DNA of 46,550 bases, from NCBI GenBank assembly GCA_026389265.1, contig JAPLIE010000082.1:1-46550 (forward strand). The letters run 5' to 3'. The position numbers and the translations under genes were made by a program. Below are positions 8,344-16,739 of this stretch, piece after piece. Under the pieces are notes generated by a model. It worked only from the letters and a program-made list of their open reading frames with translations, was not told the origin of the DNA and ran no database searches. Every line of letters begins with the position of its first letter. Position 1 is the stretch's first letter. Source of the DNA: Cyanobacteriota bacterium. GTDB taxonomy: Bacteria > Cyanobacteriota > Cyanobacteriia > PCC-6307 > Cyanobiaceae.

Positions 8344-8883
8344 TTAAGATACCCCAGCTATGGATGCGTTTGCTCCCTGCCCCAGCCAGGCCCCCAAATC
8401 CCTGCGGAGGCCCCGGCCCACTCGCCGTTCGATTCGATCCAACACCCTCTCCAGGGCCAAGGTCCCTACCCGGCGGCCGATGGGGCTTGCGACCAGCCGC
8501 GACTGCAGACCCACCTCGGCCCAGCCGTTTAGGACCTTTTCCTCTGCGGTCAGCACGGCTTCTAGGGTGAAGCCCAGGGATTCCATGCTGTCCCGCAGCC
8601 CAACCAGGCGGCAGCTTGTGCTTCGAACTTCTAGCTGGTCAGCCTCCCAGCCGGCCTGCAGATTGAGGGTGGGCACCACCTGCCAATGGAGAATCTGATA
8701 AGGATTGGACCGGTAGGTGAACTGTCCAGGAGCCACAATCTGGAGCCGCTCCCGGGCTAGCAGGGCCGTCAACGGCCGGTCCACCAAGGCCAAATAGGCC
8801 TGCAGACGCTCCCGGGAGGCGGGCGGCCCGGGAATCGGCAGGTTGATGGCACGACGCCGCAGCAGAGGGGGCTGGTCGGCCAT
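8344..8883 (-). CDS. DUF1997 family protein
   Basis: A 179-residue protein with the DUF1997 pattern common in cyanobacteria and plastids. An alpha/beta segment includes YRSNPYQILHWQVVPTLNL, followed by a long strand pair and a conserved basic C-terminal helix (LALERVLDRIERRVGRGL). No catalytic motif is recognisable and the family has no firmly assigned biochemical role. It overlaps nothing. It is divergent from kpsC (20 bases between starts) and just upstream of kpsM on the same strand. Since it is a general cyanobacterial gene, its place beside the capsule operon may be incidental, marking the edge of an inserted kps block. Confidence 0.8.
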   Translation of the reverse strand: MADQPPLLRRRAINLPIPGPPASRERLQAYLALVDRPLTALLARERLQIVAPGQFTYRSNPYQILHWQVVPTLNLQAGWEADQLEVRSTSCRLVGLRDSMESLGFTLEAVLTAEEKVLNGWAEVGLQSRLVASPIGRRVGTLALERVLDRIERRVGRGLRRDLGAWLGQGANASIAGVS

Positions 8884-8903
8884 GGCCCTTCGACGCGGAA
8901 GCT

Positions 8904-10994
8904 GTGCTCGACTATGGCGGATCCGCCCTCGCTCAGCACGTGAACGCTGGCCTGTCCACCGCTGAGTTGTTGGGCATCCCGTCCCGGGCTCTGGCCCGAA
9001 TCCCCACCCTCCGACCTCTGTTGCCTGCGTTGGACTTGGTGGTTGGAGCTGCGGCCTGCCGCCGTGCCCCGCTCACCGCCCTCCTGGCCTGGGGCCGCAA
9101 GCCCTCCGGCCGCACGGCGGAACGGATCGCTCTTGAGCGGGACCTACCCGTGTGGCGCTGTGAGGATGGCTTCCTGCGTTCCCTCGGGCTGGGCCCCGAC
9201 GGGCCGCCCTGGTCGCTGGTGATCGACGATCTGGGCATCTACTACGACGCCCTCGCCCCCAGTCGCTTGGAAGCGTTGATCAGCCGGTCTCTCTCCGCCA
9301 ACGAGACCCACCGGGCCGCTGCCCTGCGTGAGCTCTGGCGGGCGGAGCGGGTGAGCAAGTACAACGGCGCCCGCGAGACCCTCCCCCCCAGCGAACCCTT
9401 CGTGCTGGTGGTGGACCAGACCAGGGGCGATCTCTCGCTTCGCTACGGCATGGCCGAGGGGGCGAGTTTTCAGCGCATGCTCCAGGCCGCTCTCGACAAC
9501 CATCCCCACTGCCCCGTGCTGCTCAAGATCCACCCCGATGTGGCGGCGGGTCGCAAGCGCGGCTATCTGGCCGAGGCCCCATTGAGCCATCCGAGGTTGC
9601 GGATCTGCGCCGATGGGGGCCATCCCACCGCCCTGTTGGAGCGGGCGGAGGCCGTGTATGTGGTGTGCTCTCAGTTGGGCTTTGAGGCCCTGCTCTGGGG
9701 GCGCCCCGTGCACTGCTTCGGCATGCCCTTCTACGCCGGCTGGGGGCTCACCCACGATGCGCTCACGTCACCGCCTCGGCGCCAGCCCCACCGCCCCACG
9801 ATCGATCAGCTCGTTCATGCGGCCCTCGTTGCCTATCCCCGCTACATCGATCCCCACCGTGGCCAGCCCTGTGGGCCCGAAACCCTCATCCGTGCGATCG
9901 GACTGCAGCGCAGGCGGCAGCAGGAGCTGCCCGCCGAGATCGAAGCGTTTGGCTTCAAGCCCTGGAAGCAGCCGATTCTGCGCCGCTTTCTGCGGGGCTC
10001 CAAGCTGCGTTTTCGCCGGCGCCATGCCCATGCGGTGGGTGCGGCTTCAACCCTGGCGATCTGGGGCCGGGATCCGGGACGTGGCGTTGCGAACAGGCTG
10101 CGCCACCAGCCTGGGGCGACCCTGCTGCGCATCGAGGATGGCTTCCTGCGCTCGGTGGGGCTCGGCGCGAATCTGATCGCCCCGATCTCCTGGGTGATCG
10201 ATCGCAGCGGCATCTATTACGACGCCGGCGCCCCATCCGATCTGGAGACGCTGCTGCGAACCCATCACTTCGACGAGGCGGAGCGGGGCCGGGGTGCGGC
10301 CCTGAGGCAGCAGTTGGTTGCGGCAGCTCTCACCAAGTACAACCTGCAGGCCCCCCCCTGGCACCGTCCCCCCGGCCGTGGCCGCGTGGTGCTGGTGCCC
10401 GGCCAGGTTGAGAGCGATGCCTCCATCCTCCATGGCGCCCCTCAGCAGCACACCAACCTGGAACTGCTGCAGGCGGTTCGTGCGGCCGAACCCGAGGCCT
10501 GGATCATCTACAAGCCCCATCCTGATGTGGTGGCCGGCCTGCGGCGGGAAGGGTCGCCGCAGGCCGAGCTGCAGCTCTGGTGCGATGCCCTGCTCACCGA
10601 GGGCTGCATGGATCAGCTGTTCAAGGAGGTCGATGCGGTGCATGTGCTCACCTCCCTGGCCGGCTTTGAGGCCTTGATGCGGGGGGTGGAGGTGCACACC
10701 TGGGGGCTTCCCTTCTTTGCCGGCTGGGGGCTCAGCCACGATCGCCTGACCTTCCCGCGGCGGGGGCGGCAACTTCAGCTCGACGAGCTCGTGTACGGGG
10801 CACTTGTGGCTTACCCCCGCTACGTGAGTCGCCATAGCGAACTTTTCATCGAGCCGGAACAGGCCGTTGAGGAGCTGCTCGCATGGTCTCAGGAGCCTCC
10901 CCGAGCGCCGAACTGGTGGCGCAGGGTCTTTCGCCACTGGGGACGATGGAGAGAGCGTATCGCTCCTAACACTTCTCGCTCTGCACGGATGTAG
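8904..10994 (+). CDS. kpsC: KpsC-type capsule polysaccharide protein (tandem Kdo transferase modules)
   Basis: The 696-residue protein contains two copies of the KpsC/KpsS retaining beta-Kdo transferase fold. Module 1 (~50-330) shows WGRKPSG, EDGFLRSLGLG and IYYDA. Module 2 (~380-660) repeats these as WGRDPGRG, EDGFLRSVGLG and IYYDAG. Each module also has a KxHPDV motif and a later GLPFFAGWG or GMPFYAGWG motif. KpsC alternates with KpsS in building the poly-Kdo linker on (lyso)phosphatidylglycerol that anchors group 2 capsules. GTG start at 8904, chosen because it is the first start in frame. The next gene begins within ~30 bases of its stop. Family assignment is firm; Kdo as the actual sugar is inferred from the family. 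Confidence 0.92.
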   Translation: MLDYGGSALAQHVNAGLSTAELLGIPSRALARIPTLRPLLPALDLVVGAAACRRAPLTALLAWGRKPSGRTAERIALERDLPVWRCEDGFLRSLGLGPDGPPWSLVIDDLGIYYDALAPSRLEALISRSLSANETHRAAALRELWRAERVSKYNGARETLPPSEPFVLVVDQTRGDLSLRYGMAEGASFQRMLQAALDNHPHCPVLLKIHPDVAAGRKRGYLAEAPLSHPRLRICADGGHPTALLERAEAVYVVCSQLGFEALLWGRPVHCFGMPFYAGWGLTHDALTSPPRRQPHRPTIDQLVHAALVAYPRYIDPHRGQPCGPETLIRAIGLQRRRQQELPAEIEAFGFKPWKQPILRRFLRGSKLRFRRRHAHAVGAASTLAIWGRDPGRGVANRLRHQPGATLLRIEDGFLRSVGLGANLIAPISWVIDRSGIYYDAGAPSDLETLLRTHHFDEAERGRGAALRQQLVAAALTKYNLQAPPWHRPPGRGRVVLVPGQVESDASILHGAPQQHTNLELLQAVRAAEPEAWIIYKPHPDVVAGLRREGSPQAELQLWCDALLTEGCMDQLFKEVDAVHVLTSLAGFEALMRGVEVHTWGLPFFAGWGLSHDRLTFPRRGRQLQLDELVYGALVAYPRYVSRHSELFIEPEQAVEELLAWSQEPPRAPNWWRRVFRHWGRWRERIAPNTSRSARM

Positions 10995-11022
10995 GGTGAC
11001 ATCCCCCTTGGCGGGAATCTTC

Positions 11023-13011
11023 GTGAGAGAAGTCGCTATCGAGGGCCCGGTATTGATGTTGATGGGGCCTCTTGGTACCTTTTTTGCGAGGCTCGCCAAC
11101 CATCTGGAGACTAGGGGCGTCACCATTACCAAGCTGAGTTTTCCGCTCCATGAATTTGGCTTCCCTGCCCATCAGAGGGTTGCCTACGCCGGCCCCATGG
11201 AAGCTTACAAACCATTTCTGCGCTCCCTGATTGTGGAGCGGGGCATTCGCCACCTGTTCATGTATGGCGATTTCATCGATCCCCATCGACTGGCGATTGA
11301 GCTGGTGAGCGAGATGAATGCCGAGAATGCGCTGCCTCACACCATTGAAGCCTGGGTATTTGAGCTGGGTTATGTACGCCCCAATTTCGTGAGTCTTGAG
11401 CTTGAGCGTGTTAACGCTCGCTCCAATCTCAACCGCCCGGTGGATTTCTATCGAAATCTGCCACCGGCGGATGATATTCCCACCGCACCCAGGGATAGCG
11501 GCATGCGTTGGCGTAAGTGCTGGAAGACACCCACCTTCATCCAGCATGCCTTCACCCCCTATCCGATCATTAGCGGCCCCCACAAGCTCCAACCAAAACC
11601 CTCCTACCTGTGGGCCCAGGTGGCTGGTTTTCTTCGCAAGCACCTCTATCGGATCAGCGAGAGGTCGATTCAGCAGCGCTTGCTGGATGGAACTCCCTAT
11701 ACCCTCGTGCCCCTGCAGGTTTCAAGCGATTCGCAGGTCAGTCTGGGATCGGATTTTGCCGGCATGGAGCCGTTCATTGCTCAGTTAATCGCTTCTTTTG
11801 CGCGTTATGCTCCATCGGATCAGCGATTGGCGTTCAAGCATCATCCCCGCGATCGCGGTTACAACCATTATGGAGCCCTGATCAAGGATCTGGCTCGCAA
11901 GCACGGCGTGGCGGAACGCGTTCTCTATTTCCACGATGGCGCCCTCGGGCCGATCCTCAAGCGAGCCAAGGCCGTGCTCACCATCAACAGCACAGTTGGG
12001 TTGCAGGCTCTACATCACGCCGTGCCCACCAAGGTACTGGGACGCACGTTCTACAACATGCCTGGACTCACGGATCAGCAGCCGCTGCGTGTCTTCTGGG
12101 GCTCCCCACAACCCTCAGACCGCGATCTGTTCCGGCGTTTTTATAGCCACATGATCGAAGCCACCCAGATCAATGGCAATTTCGATGGCCGCTTTCCTTT
12201 CTCAACCACCTTCAGCGTCTCGCCATCGCTCGGCGTTCATGCCATCGGACCCCGTCCTTGCGGCGTTGAGCTTTTCCAGCGGATGTTCACCCTGGGCAGG
12301 GGCTTCGCCACCTACTACCTTCAAGTCCTGGCCCTTGCGTTTGGAGCCCGCCAGTCGGCCCGCCGCCTGCTGGAGCGGGGGTCCCAGCTCGTCCTAGCCG
12401 GCTTGGGGGTGGAGGTGCTGATGGAGCGCAGTGGCGAGCTGATCGATCGGCCTCAGATCCATATCGCCAACCATGGGCACCCCCTGGATGTGCTGCTAGT
12501 GCAGGGTTACTTCAGGGAAGCCAGCATGACCACGGCTGCCCGCCACCTGCGCTGGATCCTGCCCTTCTTCGCCGCCAGTGCCCGCAATTACGGCCATACC
12601 AACCTCGATCATCTCTCCAGCCGCTCCCGCCTCGCTGGCCTGCGTCACCTGCTGCGCGTTCTCGACAAAAAGGGTCGCTTGTTTCTGTTTCCAAGTGGCT
12701 CCTTGATCACCCCCATCACCCAGCGGGTTTCTGGAAGTCTCCATGTGCTTGGCCGTCGCAGTGGGGCGGTGATCATTCCCTGGACGATCCGCTACCGGGG
12801 TTTCCCGCCCTCCGAGGAAGCAAGCCGCTATCGGCCCTTCAGGCTGATCGTGCAGCGGTTGTTCGGGCCCCAGGCCACGATCCTTTGCGAGCAGGGTGCC
12901 ACGATTGATCCGAATGAGTTTGCCGATCAGAACTCCCTTTCCCTGCATATTCGTGAGCTCTATGCCGACAAACTTGGTTTGATCAACCTTGCATCGCATT
13001 CTCCCAGATAG
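11023..13011 (+). CDS. KpsS-like capsule protein fused to a PlsC-type lipid acyltransferase
   Basis: The N-terminal ~410 residues match KpsS (capsular polysaccharide export/Kdo transferase). They begin with the LMLMGPLGTFFARLA nucleotide-binding start and contain FKHHPRDRGYNHY and a later NSTVGLQAL. After a ~40-residue linker, the C-terminal ~200 residues are a glycerolipid acyltransferase (PlsC/AGPAT). It has a complete HX4D box (His484...Asp489, ANHGHPLD) and block III as FLFPSGS. Ordinary KpsS is ~400 residues and has no such extension. The frame is open to 10867, inside kpsC. I chose GTG at 11023 (GGGAA six bases before it) because KpsS proteins start just ahead of this motif, but GTG at 10996 is possible. 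The last 29 bases overlap the convergent acyltransferase gene. Confidence 0.85.
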   Translation: MREVAIEGPVLMLMGPLGTFFARLANHLETRGVTITKLSFPLHEFGFPAHQRVAYAGPMEAYKPFLRSLIVERGIRHLFMYGDFIDPHRLAIELVSEMNAENALPHTIEAWVFELGYVRPNFVSLELERVNARSNLNRPVDFYRNLPPADDIPTAPRDSGMRWRKCWKTPTFIQHAFTPYPIISGPHKLQPKPSYLWAQVAGFLRKHLYRISERSIQQRLLDGTPYTLVPLQVSSDSQVSLGSDFAGMEPFIAQLIASFARYAPSDQRLAFKHHPRDRGYNHYGALIKDLARKHGVAERVLYFHDGALGPILKRAKAVLTINSTVGLQALHHAVPTKVLGRTFYNMPGLTDQQPLRVFWGSPQPSDRDLFRRFYSHMIEATQINGNFDGRFPFSTTFSVSPSLGVHAIGPRPCGVELFQRMFTLGRGFATYYLQVLALAFGARQSARRLLERGSQLVLAGLGVEVLMERSGELIDRPQIHIANHGHPLDVLLVQGYFREASMTTAARHLRWILPFFAASARNYGHTNLDHLSSRSRLAGLRHLLRVLDKKGRLFLFPSGSLITPITQRVSGSLHVLGRRSGAVIIPWTIRYRGFPPSEEASRYRPFRLIVQRLFGPQATILCEQGATIDPNEFADQNSLSLHIRELYADKLGLINLASHSPR

Positions 13012-13915
13012 GAATAAGATAGTTGACCACAAACTCCCTGCTTTGTTTTGGGCGCAGCGCTTTGAGATCACAGTGCATCAGGATTTCGCAAATCTGATTG
13101 AAATCGCGGGCTAGGGATAAGCCGATCACCTTGGCATTGCCGAAGCTCATGTACTTCTTCAGCAGTAGCGGCGCACGAAATGGTTCTTGAAAAGTTTGCT
13201 CAAGGATCCGCTCAAGTTGACCAAGAGTCTCCGCAACCGGTGGCAGGTCTGTAGAATGACCGCCCTCAGTCAGTAAGGGGAAAGGATGCCGAGCTGGGGG
13301 TATGTCATCATCTTCTCCGAATGGTTGTTGCAATAGCGCCGCGAGGAAGCTGCTGCATAATGATTCACTGTGTTGGTGGTGGTTGAACGACACCATGCCC
13401 ATCAGAGTGGTATGTCCCGTGGCCAGAGGAATGCTCGCCATCGCTCTCAGTAGCATTTGCAGGACTGGGCTGGTGCGTTGGTAGGGCGTGGCGACCAAGG
13501 TGCGGCCGATTTCGGCGTAGCTCAGGCCTCGCCTACGCATGACCTGATCCAGACCCGGATAACAGTGCTCTAGGTAGGAATGGCTGCCGTCCCAAGCAGG
13601 GCCATGCCAGCGGGAGAGGCTCATGCGCAGGCTCCCTGCCAGGCAGTGCCGCTCTTGATCCAGGATCAGCAGGTGCCAGTAGTGGGAATCCCGACCGTCG
13701 AGGTCCATCTGCTCTGGGCCGAGAGGGGAGATCTGCCGATAGGTGCTGGCGCGCAGGGCGCCGACCCAGGAGGCGATGGGACGGAACTGGTGGGGTGAAA
13801 GAAAATACGCTGAAAATTGATTTTGATCAAAACATCGTTGATCGGGAAGTTGCGAGCGGATATGGTTGAAGGCAAAGTCCTCCACTTCGGATGCCCTAGC
13901 TTTTTCCCTCTCCAT
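12983..13915 (-). CDS. OlsB-like GNAT-family lipid N-acyltransferase
   Basis: A 310-residue protein with the pattern of the OlsB/hemolysin-type acyltransferases (Acetyltransf_5) related to N-acyl amino acid synthases. An ALRASTYR segment (~53-60) is followed by LDGRDSHYWHLLI, the central strand AGSLRM (93-98), and the diagnostic EIGRTLV (135-141) with PYQR just after. GMVSFNHHQ comes next. OlsB transfers a 3-hydroxyacyl chain from ACP to the amino group of ornithine. The amine acceptor here is unknown, and the ~100-residue C-terminal extension after 230 is longer than in OlsB. ATG start. Its tail overlaps the tail of the KpsS-PlsC gene by 29 bases, pairing an OlsB-like with an OlsA/PlsC-like domain. 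Confidence 0.72.
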   Translation of the reverse strand: MEREKARASEVEDFAFNHIRSQLPDQRCFDQNQFSAYFLSPHQFRPIASWVGALRASTYRQISPLGPEQMDLDGRDSHYWHLLILDQERHCLAGSLRMSLSRWHGPAWDGSHSYLEHCYPGLDQVMRRRGLSYAEIGRTLVATPYQRTSPVLQMLLRAMASIPLATGHTTLMGMVSFNHHQHSESLCSSFLAALLQQPFGEDDDIPPARHPFPLLTEGGHSTDLPPVAETLGQLERILEQTFQEPFRAPLLLKKYMSFGNAKVIGLSLARDFNQICEILMHCDLKALRPKQSREFVVNYLIPIWENAMQG

Positions 13916-13957
13916 CCTCCTACTCTCCCGCTTGGGTGATCACAAGTCAACCGCAAA

Positions 13958-14950
13958 ATGCCTCTTCCTCAACTGCCCGGCATCGGGTTTCCGCAGCAGG
14001 GGCAAAGTGTGGTTCTGCTCCATCAAGGCTCTGGCTCGACCATTGACCATTTCTTGCGGGGCCCATTGGAGGCATGGCAGGCTCAGATCATCGAGGTTGA
14101 TTCCGCTGAGGCTCCAAATCCTCACCTCCAAAAATTGATCATGGCCGCCCATCTTGTCGTGGTGGTGCGCTATTTGCCACGTCATTGGCTTCGGGCCCTC
14201 AGGCATGTCCGCAGGGCAGGGATTCGGCTGGTGTATTTGATGGACGACGACCTTCTGGATCCGGCCCTGCTCCCACAACTGCCCGCCGCTTACCGTCAGC
14301 GGCTGCGGCAGCGGATCACCCGCCAGCGTTCGCGGGTACCGGAGCTGTGCGACCCCATCTGGGTGACCAGTGAGTTTCTGGAGCGTAAGTATGCCCACCT
14401 CGGTGCCCTACCCCTTCCCCTCAGCCCCCATCCCGGTTTGCTGGCAGAGCATCCCCGCCTGCAGCTGGCCTATCTCGGCAGCAGTGTTCACCAGCTGGAG
14501 TTTGCCTGGCTGAGGGAGCTCCTCCTCCTGCTGCAGAGTCGCCAGCGGCACACCCATGTGGATGTCTTTGGTGACCTCAGCATCAACCGTCAATTCCGCG
14601 ACCTGCCCCGCGTGCGGATCCTCCACCCGATGCGCTGGCCCAGCTATCTGGCCGAGACCGGCCAGGGCCGCTGTGATCTGCTGCTGACCCCCTTGCTGGA
14701 AAGCCCCCTCAACGCGGCGAGGGCCCCGGTCAAGTTCATCGACGCCGCCCGCTGCGGGGCCGCCGGCCTCTACTCCGATCGCTCGCCCTACCGAGGCTTC
14801 ATCCGCCCGGGCATCGATGGTCTGCTGCTCGGGGATCGCCAGCAAGAGTGGCTGGAAGCGATCGAGTGGCTGATTCACGATTCTGGTGCCAGGCATCGAC
14901 TGGCCACGGAGGGTCGACGTCGCGCCCTACAGCTGAGTGGGTCTCCCTGA
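13958..14950 (+). CDS. Glycosyltransferase, GT-B-like (capsule locus)
   Basis: The 330-residue product has an N-terminal Rossmann-like half ending in VYLMDDDLLDP (~88-98), an IWVTSEFLERKY element, and a C-terminal half with YLGSS and DVFGDLS. The acceptor/donor segment includes PVKFIDAARCGAAGLYSD followed by IDGLLLGD. This FxDA-ARCG...G-YS arrangement matches the donor-binding region of GT1/GT4-like enzymes. No glycosidic linkage can be assigned. ATG at 13958, 42 bases from the divergent OlsB-like gene. The C-terminus ends shortly after the last helix, 66 bases before kpsD. It is expected to act on the cytoplasmic side in capsule synthesis (inference from position). Confidence 0.7.
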   Translation: MPLPQLPGIGFPQQGQSVVLLHQGSGSTIDHFLRGPLEAWQAQIIEVDSAEAPNPHLQKLIMAAHLVVVVRYLPRHWLRALRHVRRAGIRLVYLMDDDLLDPALLPQLPAAYRQRLRQRITRQRSRVPELCDPIWVTSEFLERKYAHLGALPLPLSPHPGLLAEHPRLQLAYLGSSVHQLEFAWLRELLLLLQSRQRHTHVDVFGDLSINRQFRDLPRVRILHPMRWPSYLAETGQGRCDLLLTPLLESPLNAARAPVKFIDAARCGAAGLYSDRSPYRGFIRPGIDGLLLGDRQQEWLEAIEWLIHDSGARHRLATEGRRRALQLSGSP

Positions 14951-15016
14951 TCCCCGGGCGTTGGGAGAGCGTTGTAGCCGTGGGAAACTCCTCTCACGTT
15001 TTCAGCCCAAGCCTGC

Positions 15017-16201
15017 ATGTCACCCTGCGCGGCATTCACAACACGCTGCGGTCAAGGCCTGCTAGTTGCAGGGATCCGCAGGGGTTCGGTCGGCTTGATG
15101 TCCGTGGTGGTGCTGCTCGGCGGCAGCGCCGTGGCTCAATCAGCTCCGAAGCCCCCGGCCCCATCGCGGCCAGCGGAGAGGAAGCTGCCTACGGCGTCTT
15201 CGATCGACCCCGGCCTGGCGGCCAACCTTCGCTACCGCTTGGGTCCGGGGGACAAGCTCAAGATGGCGGTGTTCCGGATGGAGGGGTACGAGACGGTCGC
15301 CGAAGTCCTCAGCGATGGCACCCTCAACCTGCCCAGGCTGGGCAGCGTGCCGGTCTGGGGGTTGAGCCTCGATGAGGCACGCCGGCGCATCACCGCTGGT
15401 TACGCCACGATCCTGAGGCGCCCGATCGTGTATCTGGATCTGGTCGAGGCCCGCCCGGTACGGGTGGCCGTGAGCGGCGAAGTGCAACGGCCGGGGCTCT
15501 ACAGCATCGGCAAGGGTGGAGCGAACCAGCTCAGCAGCAGCGGCCCTGGATCCTCCTCCAGCATCATGATTCAAACGAGCGGCGCGCCGACTCTTCTGGA
15601 TGCGATCCAGAGGGCCGGAGGTCTCACGGCTTACGGAGATCTTCGCCGCCTCACCGTGCAGCGGCCGAGCGGAGGCCCGGGATCCCCCGTGCGCGTTTAT
15701 CAGTTTGATTTCCTCAAGGTGCTCTCCGGCAGCGGGTCAGTGACCAACCCACTCCTCTACGACGGGGACAGCATCTCGATTCCCCGCGCCGAGAACCTCA
15801 GCGAAACCGAACTGCTCGCCATCGCCTCCTCCACCTTCGCCCCCGACACGATCGCGGTGAACGTGGTGGGCGAAGTGCTGAAGCCCGGCACCCAGAACGT
15901 GAAGGCCAACAGCCCGCTCTCCGGCGCCCTGCTCACGGCCGGGGGGCTGACCCGCCGGGCCAATGATCAGACCGTGCGCCTGCTCAGGCTGACTCCCTCC
16001 GGCACGATCAAGCAGGCGACCATCCGCTTCAACCCGGCCGCCCCGCTCGGCTCGGTTCAGAACCCACCCCTGCAGCAGGGTGATGTGATCGTGGTCGACC
16101 GGCATGGCTGGGCGAAGACCACCGACGGACTGTCCGATGCCCTGGCGCCGATCGGGCCGGTGATCAATGCCGGCTCCCTGTTCCGGCTTCTGGGGCTCTG
16201 A
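15017..16201 (+). CDS. kpsD: Outer-membrane polysaccharide export protein, KpsD/Wza type
   Basis: A 394-residue secreted protein. It has a signal peptide with hydrophobic core ~25-38 (SVVVLLGG) and probable cleavage after AVAQ. A polysaccharide export (PES) domain begins YRLGPGDKLKMAVFR (~72-150), and two SLBB domains begin VRVAVSGEVQRPGLYS (~152) and AVNVVGEVLKPG (~280). It lacks an obvious lipobox Cys, unlike Wza. It should form the outer-membrane channel receiving polymer from KpsMT-KpsE, which is encoded at 5511-8327. ATG at 15017 is chosen because the signal sequence follows directly. The gene ends just before a hairpin that probably terminates transcription. Confidence 0.9.
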   Translation: MSPCAAFTTRCGQGLLVAGIRRGSVGLMSVVVLLGGSAVAQSAPKPPAPSRPAERKLPTASSIDPGLAANLRYRLGPGDKLKMAVFRMEGYETVAEVLSDGTLNLPRLGSVPVWGLSLDEARRRITAGYATILRRPIVYLDLVEARPVRVAVSGEVQRPGLYSIGKGGANQLSSSGPGSSSSIMIQTSGAPTLLDAIQRAGGLTAYGDLRRLTVQRPSGGPGSPVRVYQFDFLKVLSGSGSVTNPLLYDGDSISIPRAENLSETELLAIASSTFAPDTIAVNVVGEVLKPGTQNVKANSPLSGALLTAGGLTRRANDQTVRLLRLTPSGTIKQATIRFNPAAPLGSVQNPPLQQGDVIVVDRHGWAKTTDGLSDALAPIGPVINAGSLFRLLGL

Positions 16202-16208
16202 TCCTGCA

Positions 16209-16230
16209 AGCCCGTCGGCTCCTACGGGCT
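16209..16230. terminator. Hairpin between convergent kpsD and thioesterase genes
   Basis: A perfect 7-bp stem (AGCCCGT/ACGGGCT) with an 8-base loop lies 8 bases after the kpsD stop and 20 bases before the convergent gene's stop. There is only a weak T-rich tail, so a bidirectional terminator role is probable rather than certain. Confidence 0.5.
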
Positions 16231-16249
16231 GTTGGTGGCCGGCGGGGGA

Positions 16250-16717
16250 TTAGAGGGGGCGGACCCCTTCCCCAAGGCCCGAGGCTTCCAGCCAGCGCCG
16301 GATGCCCTCCGGCAGCGCACAGGGTTGCCGCCCGGACGCGGCGATGGCCAGATGACGCGTGAGGCCGTGGGCCACCGGCTGCCCCTCGCGCTCGAAGCTG
16401 TAGCGCACCTCGAAGGCCTCGGGCCCCAGGGCTTCGGGCCGCAGGCTGATGTGGAGCAGGTCGCCCGTCAGCAGCGGGCGGCGAAACTCCGCCTGGCAGT
16501 AGACGATCGGCAGGGCCACCGCCGGCGAATCGCCGGCCCATTCGGGCCTAGGAAACACCGAGGCGGCTGGCAGGCCGAAGCTCTCCAGGCTCTCTTCATA
16601 GGCCTCGTGGCACCAGCGCAGCAGCTGGTAGAAATGCATCACACCGGCGGCGTCAGTGTCGCCGAAGCGCACGCTGCGCTGGAGCTGCAGCCAGGTGGAG
16701 GGAAGCAGGGGCGGCAT
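16250..16717 (-). CDS. Hotdog-fold acyl-CoA thioesterase, probable DHNA-CoA thioesterase (phylloquinone synthesis)
   Basis: The 155-residue protein has the 4-hydroxybenzoyl-CoA thioesterase motif RFGDTDAAGVMHFYQLLRW (~16-34). The Asp in GDTDAAG is the family's catalytic carboxylate, and EAYEE continues the central hotdog helix. In cyanobacteria the enzyme of this type (slr0204 family) hydrolyses 1,4-dihydroxy-2-naphthoyl-CoA, giving the ring precursor of phylloquinone for photosystem I. That assignment rests on family and lineage knowledge; a generic acyl-CoA thioesterase cannot be excluded from sequence alone. It follows ndhH on the same strand, 22 bases after its stop, suggesting co-transcription. 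ATG start at 16717. Confidence 0.8.
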   Translation of the reverse strand: MPPLLPSTWLQLQRSVRFGDTDAAGVMHFYQLLRWCHEAYEESLESFGLPAASVFPRPEWAGDSPAVALPIVYCQAEFRRPLLTGDLLHISLRPEALGPEAFEVRYSFEREGQPVAHGLTRHLAIAASGRQPCALPEGIRRWLEASGLGEGVRPL

Positions 16718-16739
16718 GGAGAGCTTCGGCCGCCTGGGT

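Noticed and set aside
10047-11132. 361-residue minus-strand open frame
   Set aside because: Antisense to kpsC and the KpsS start, with no recognisable domain.
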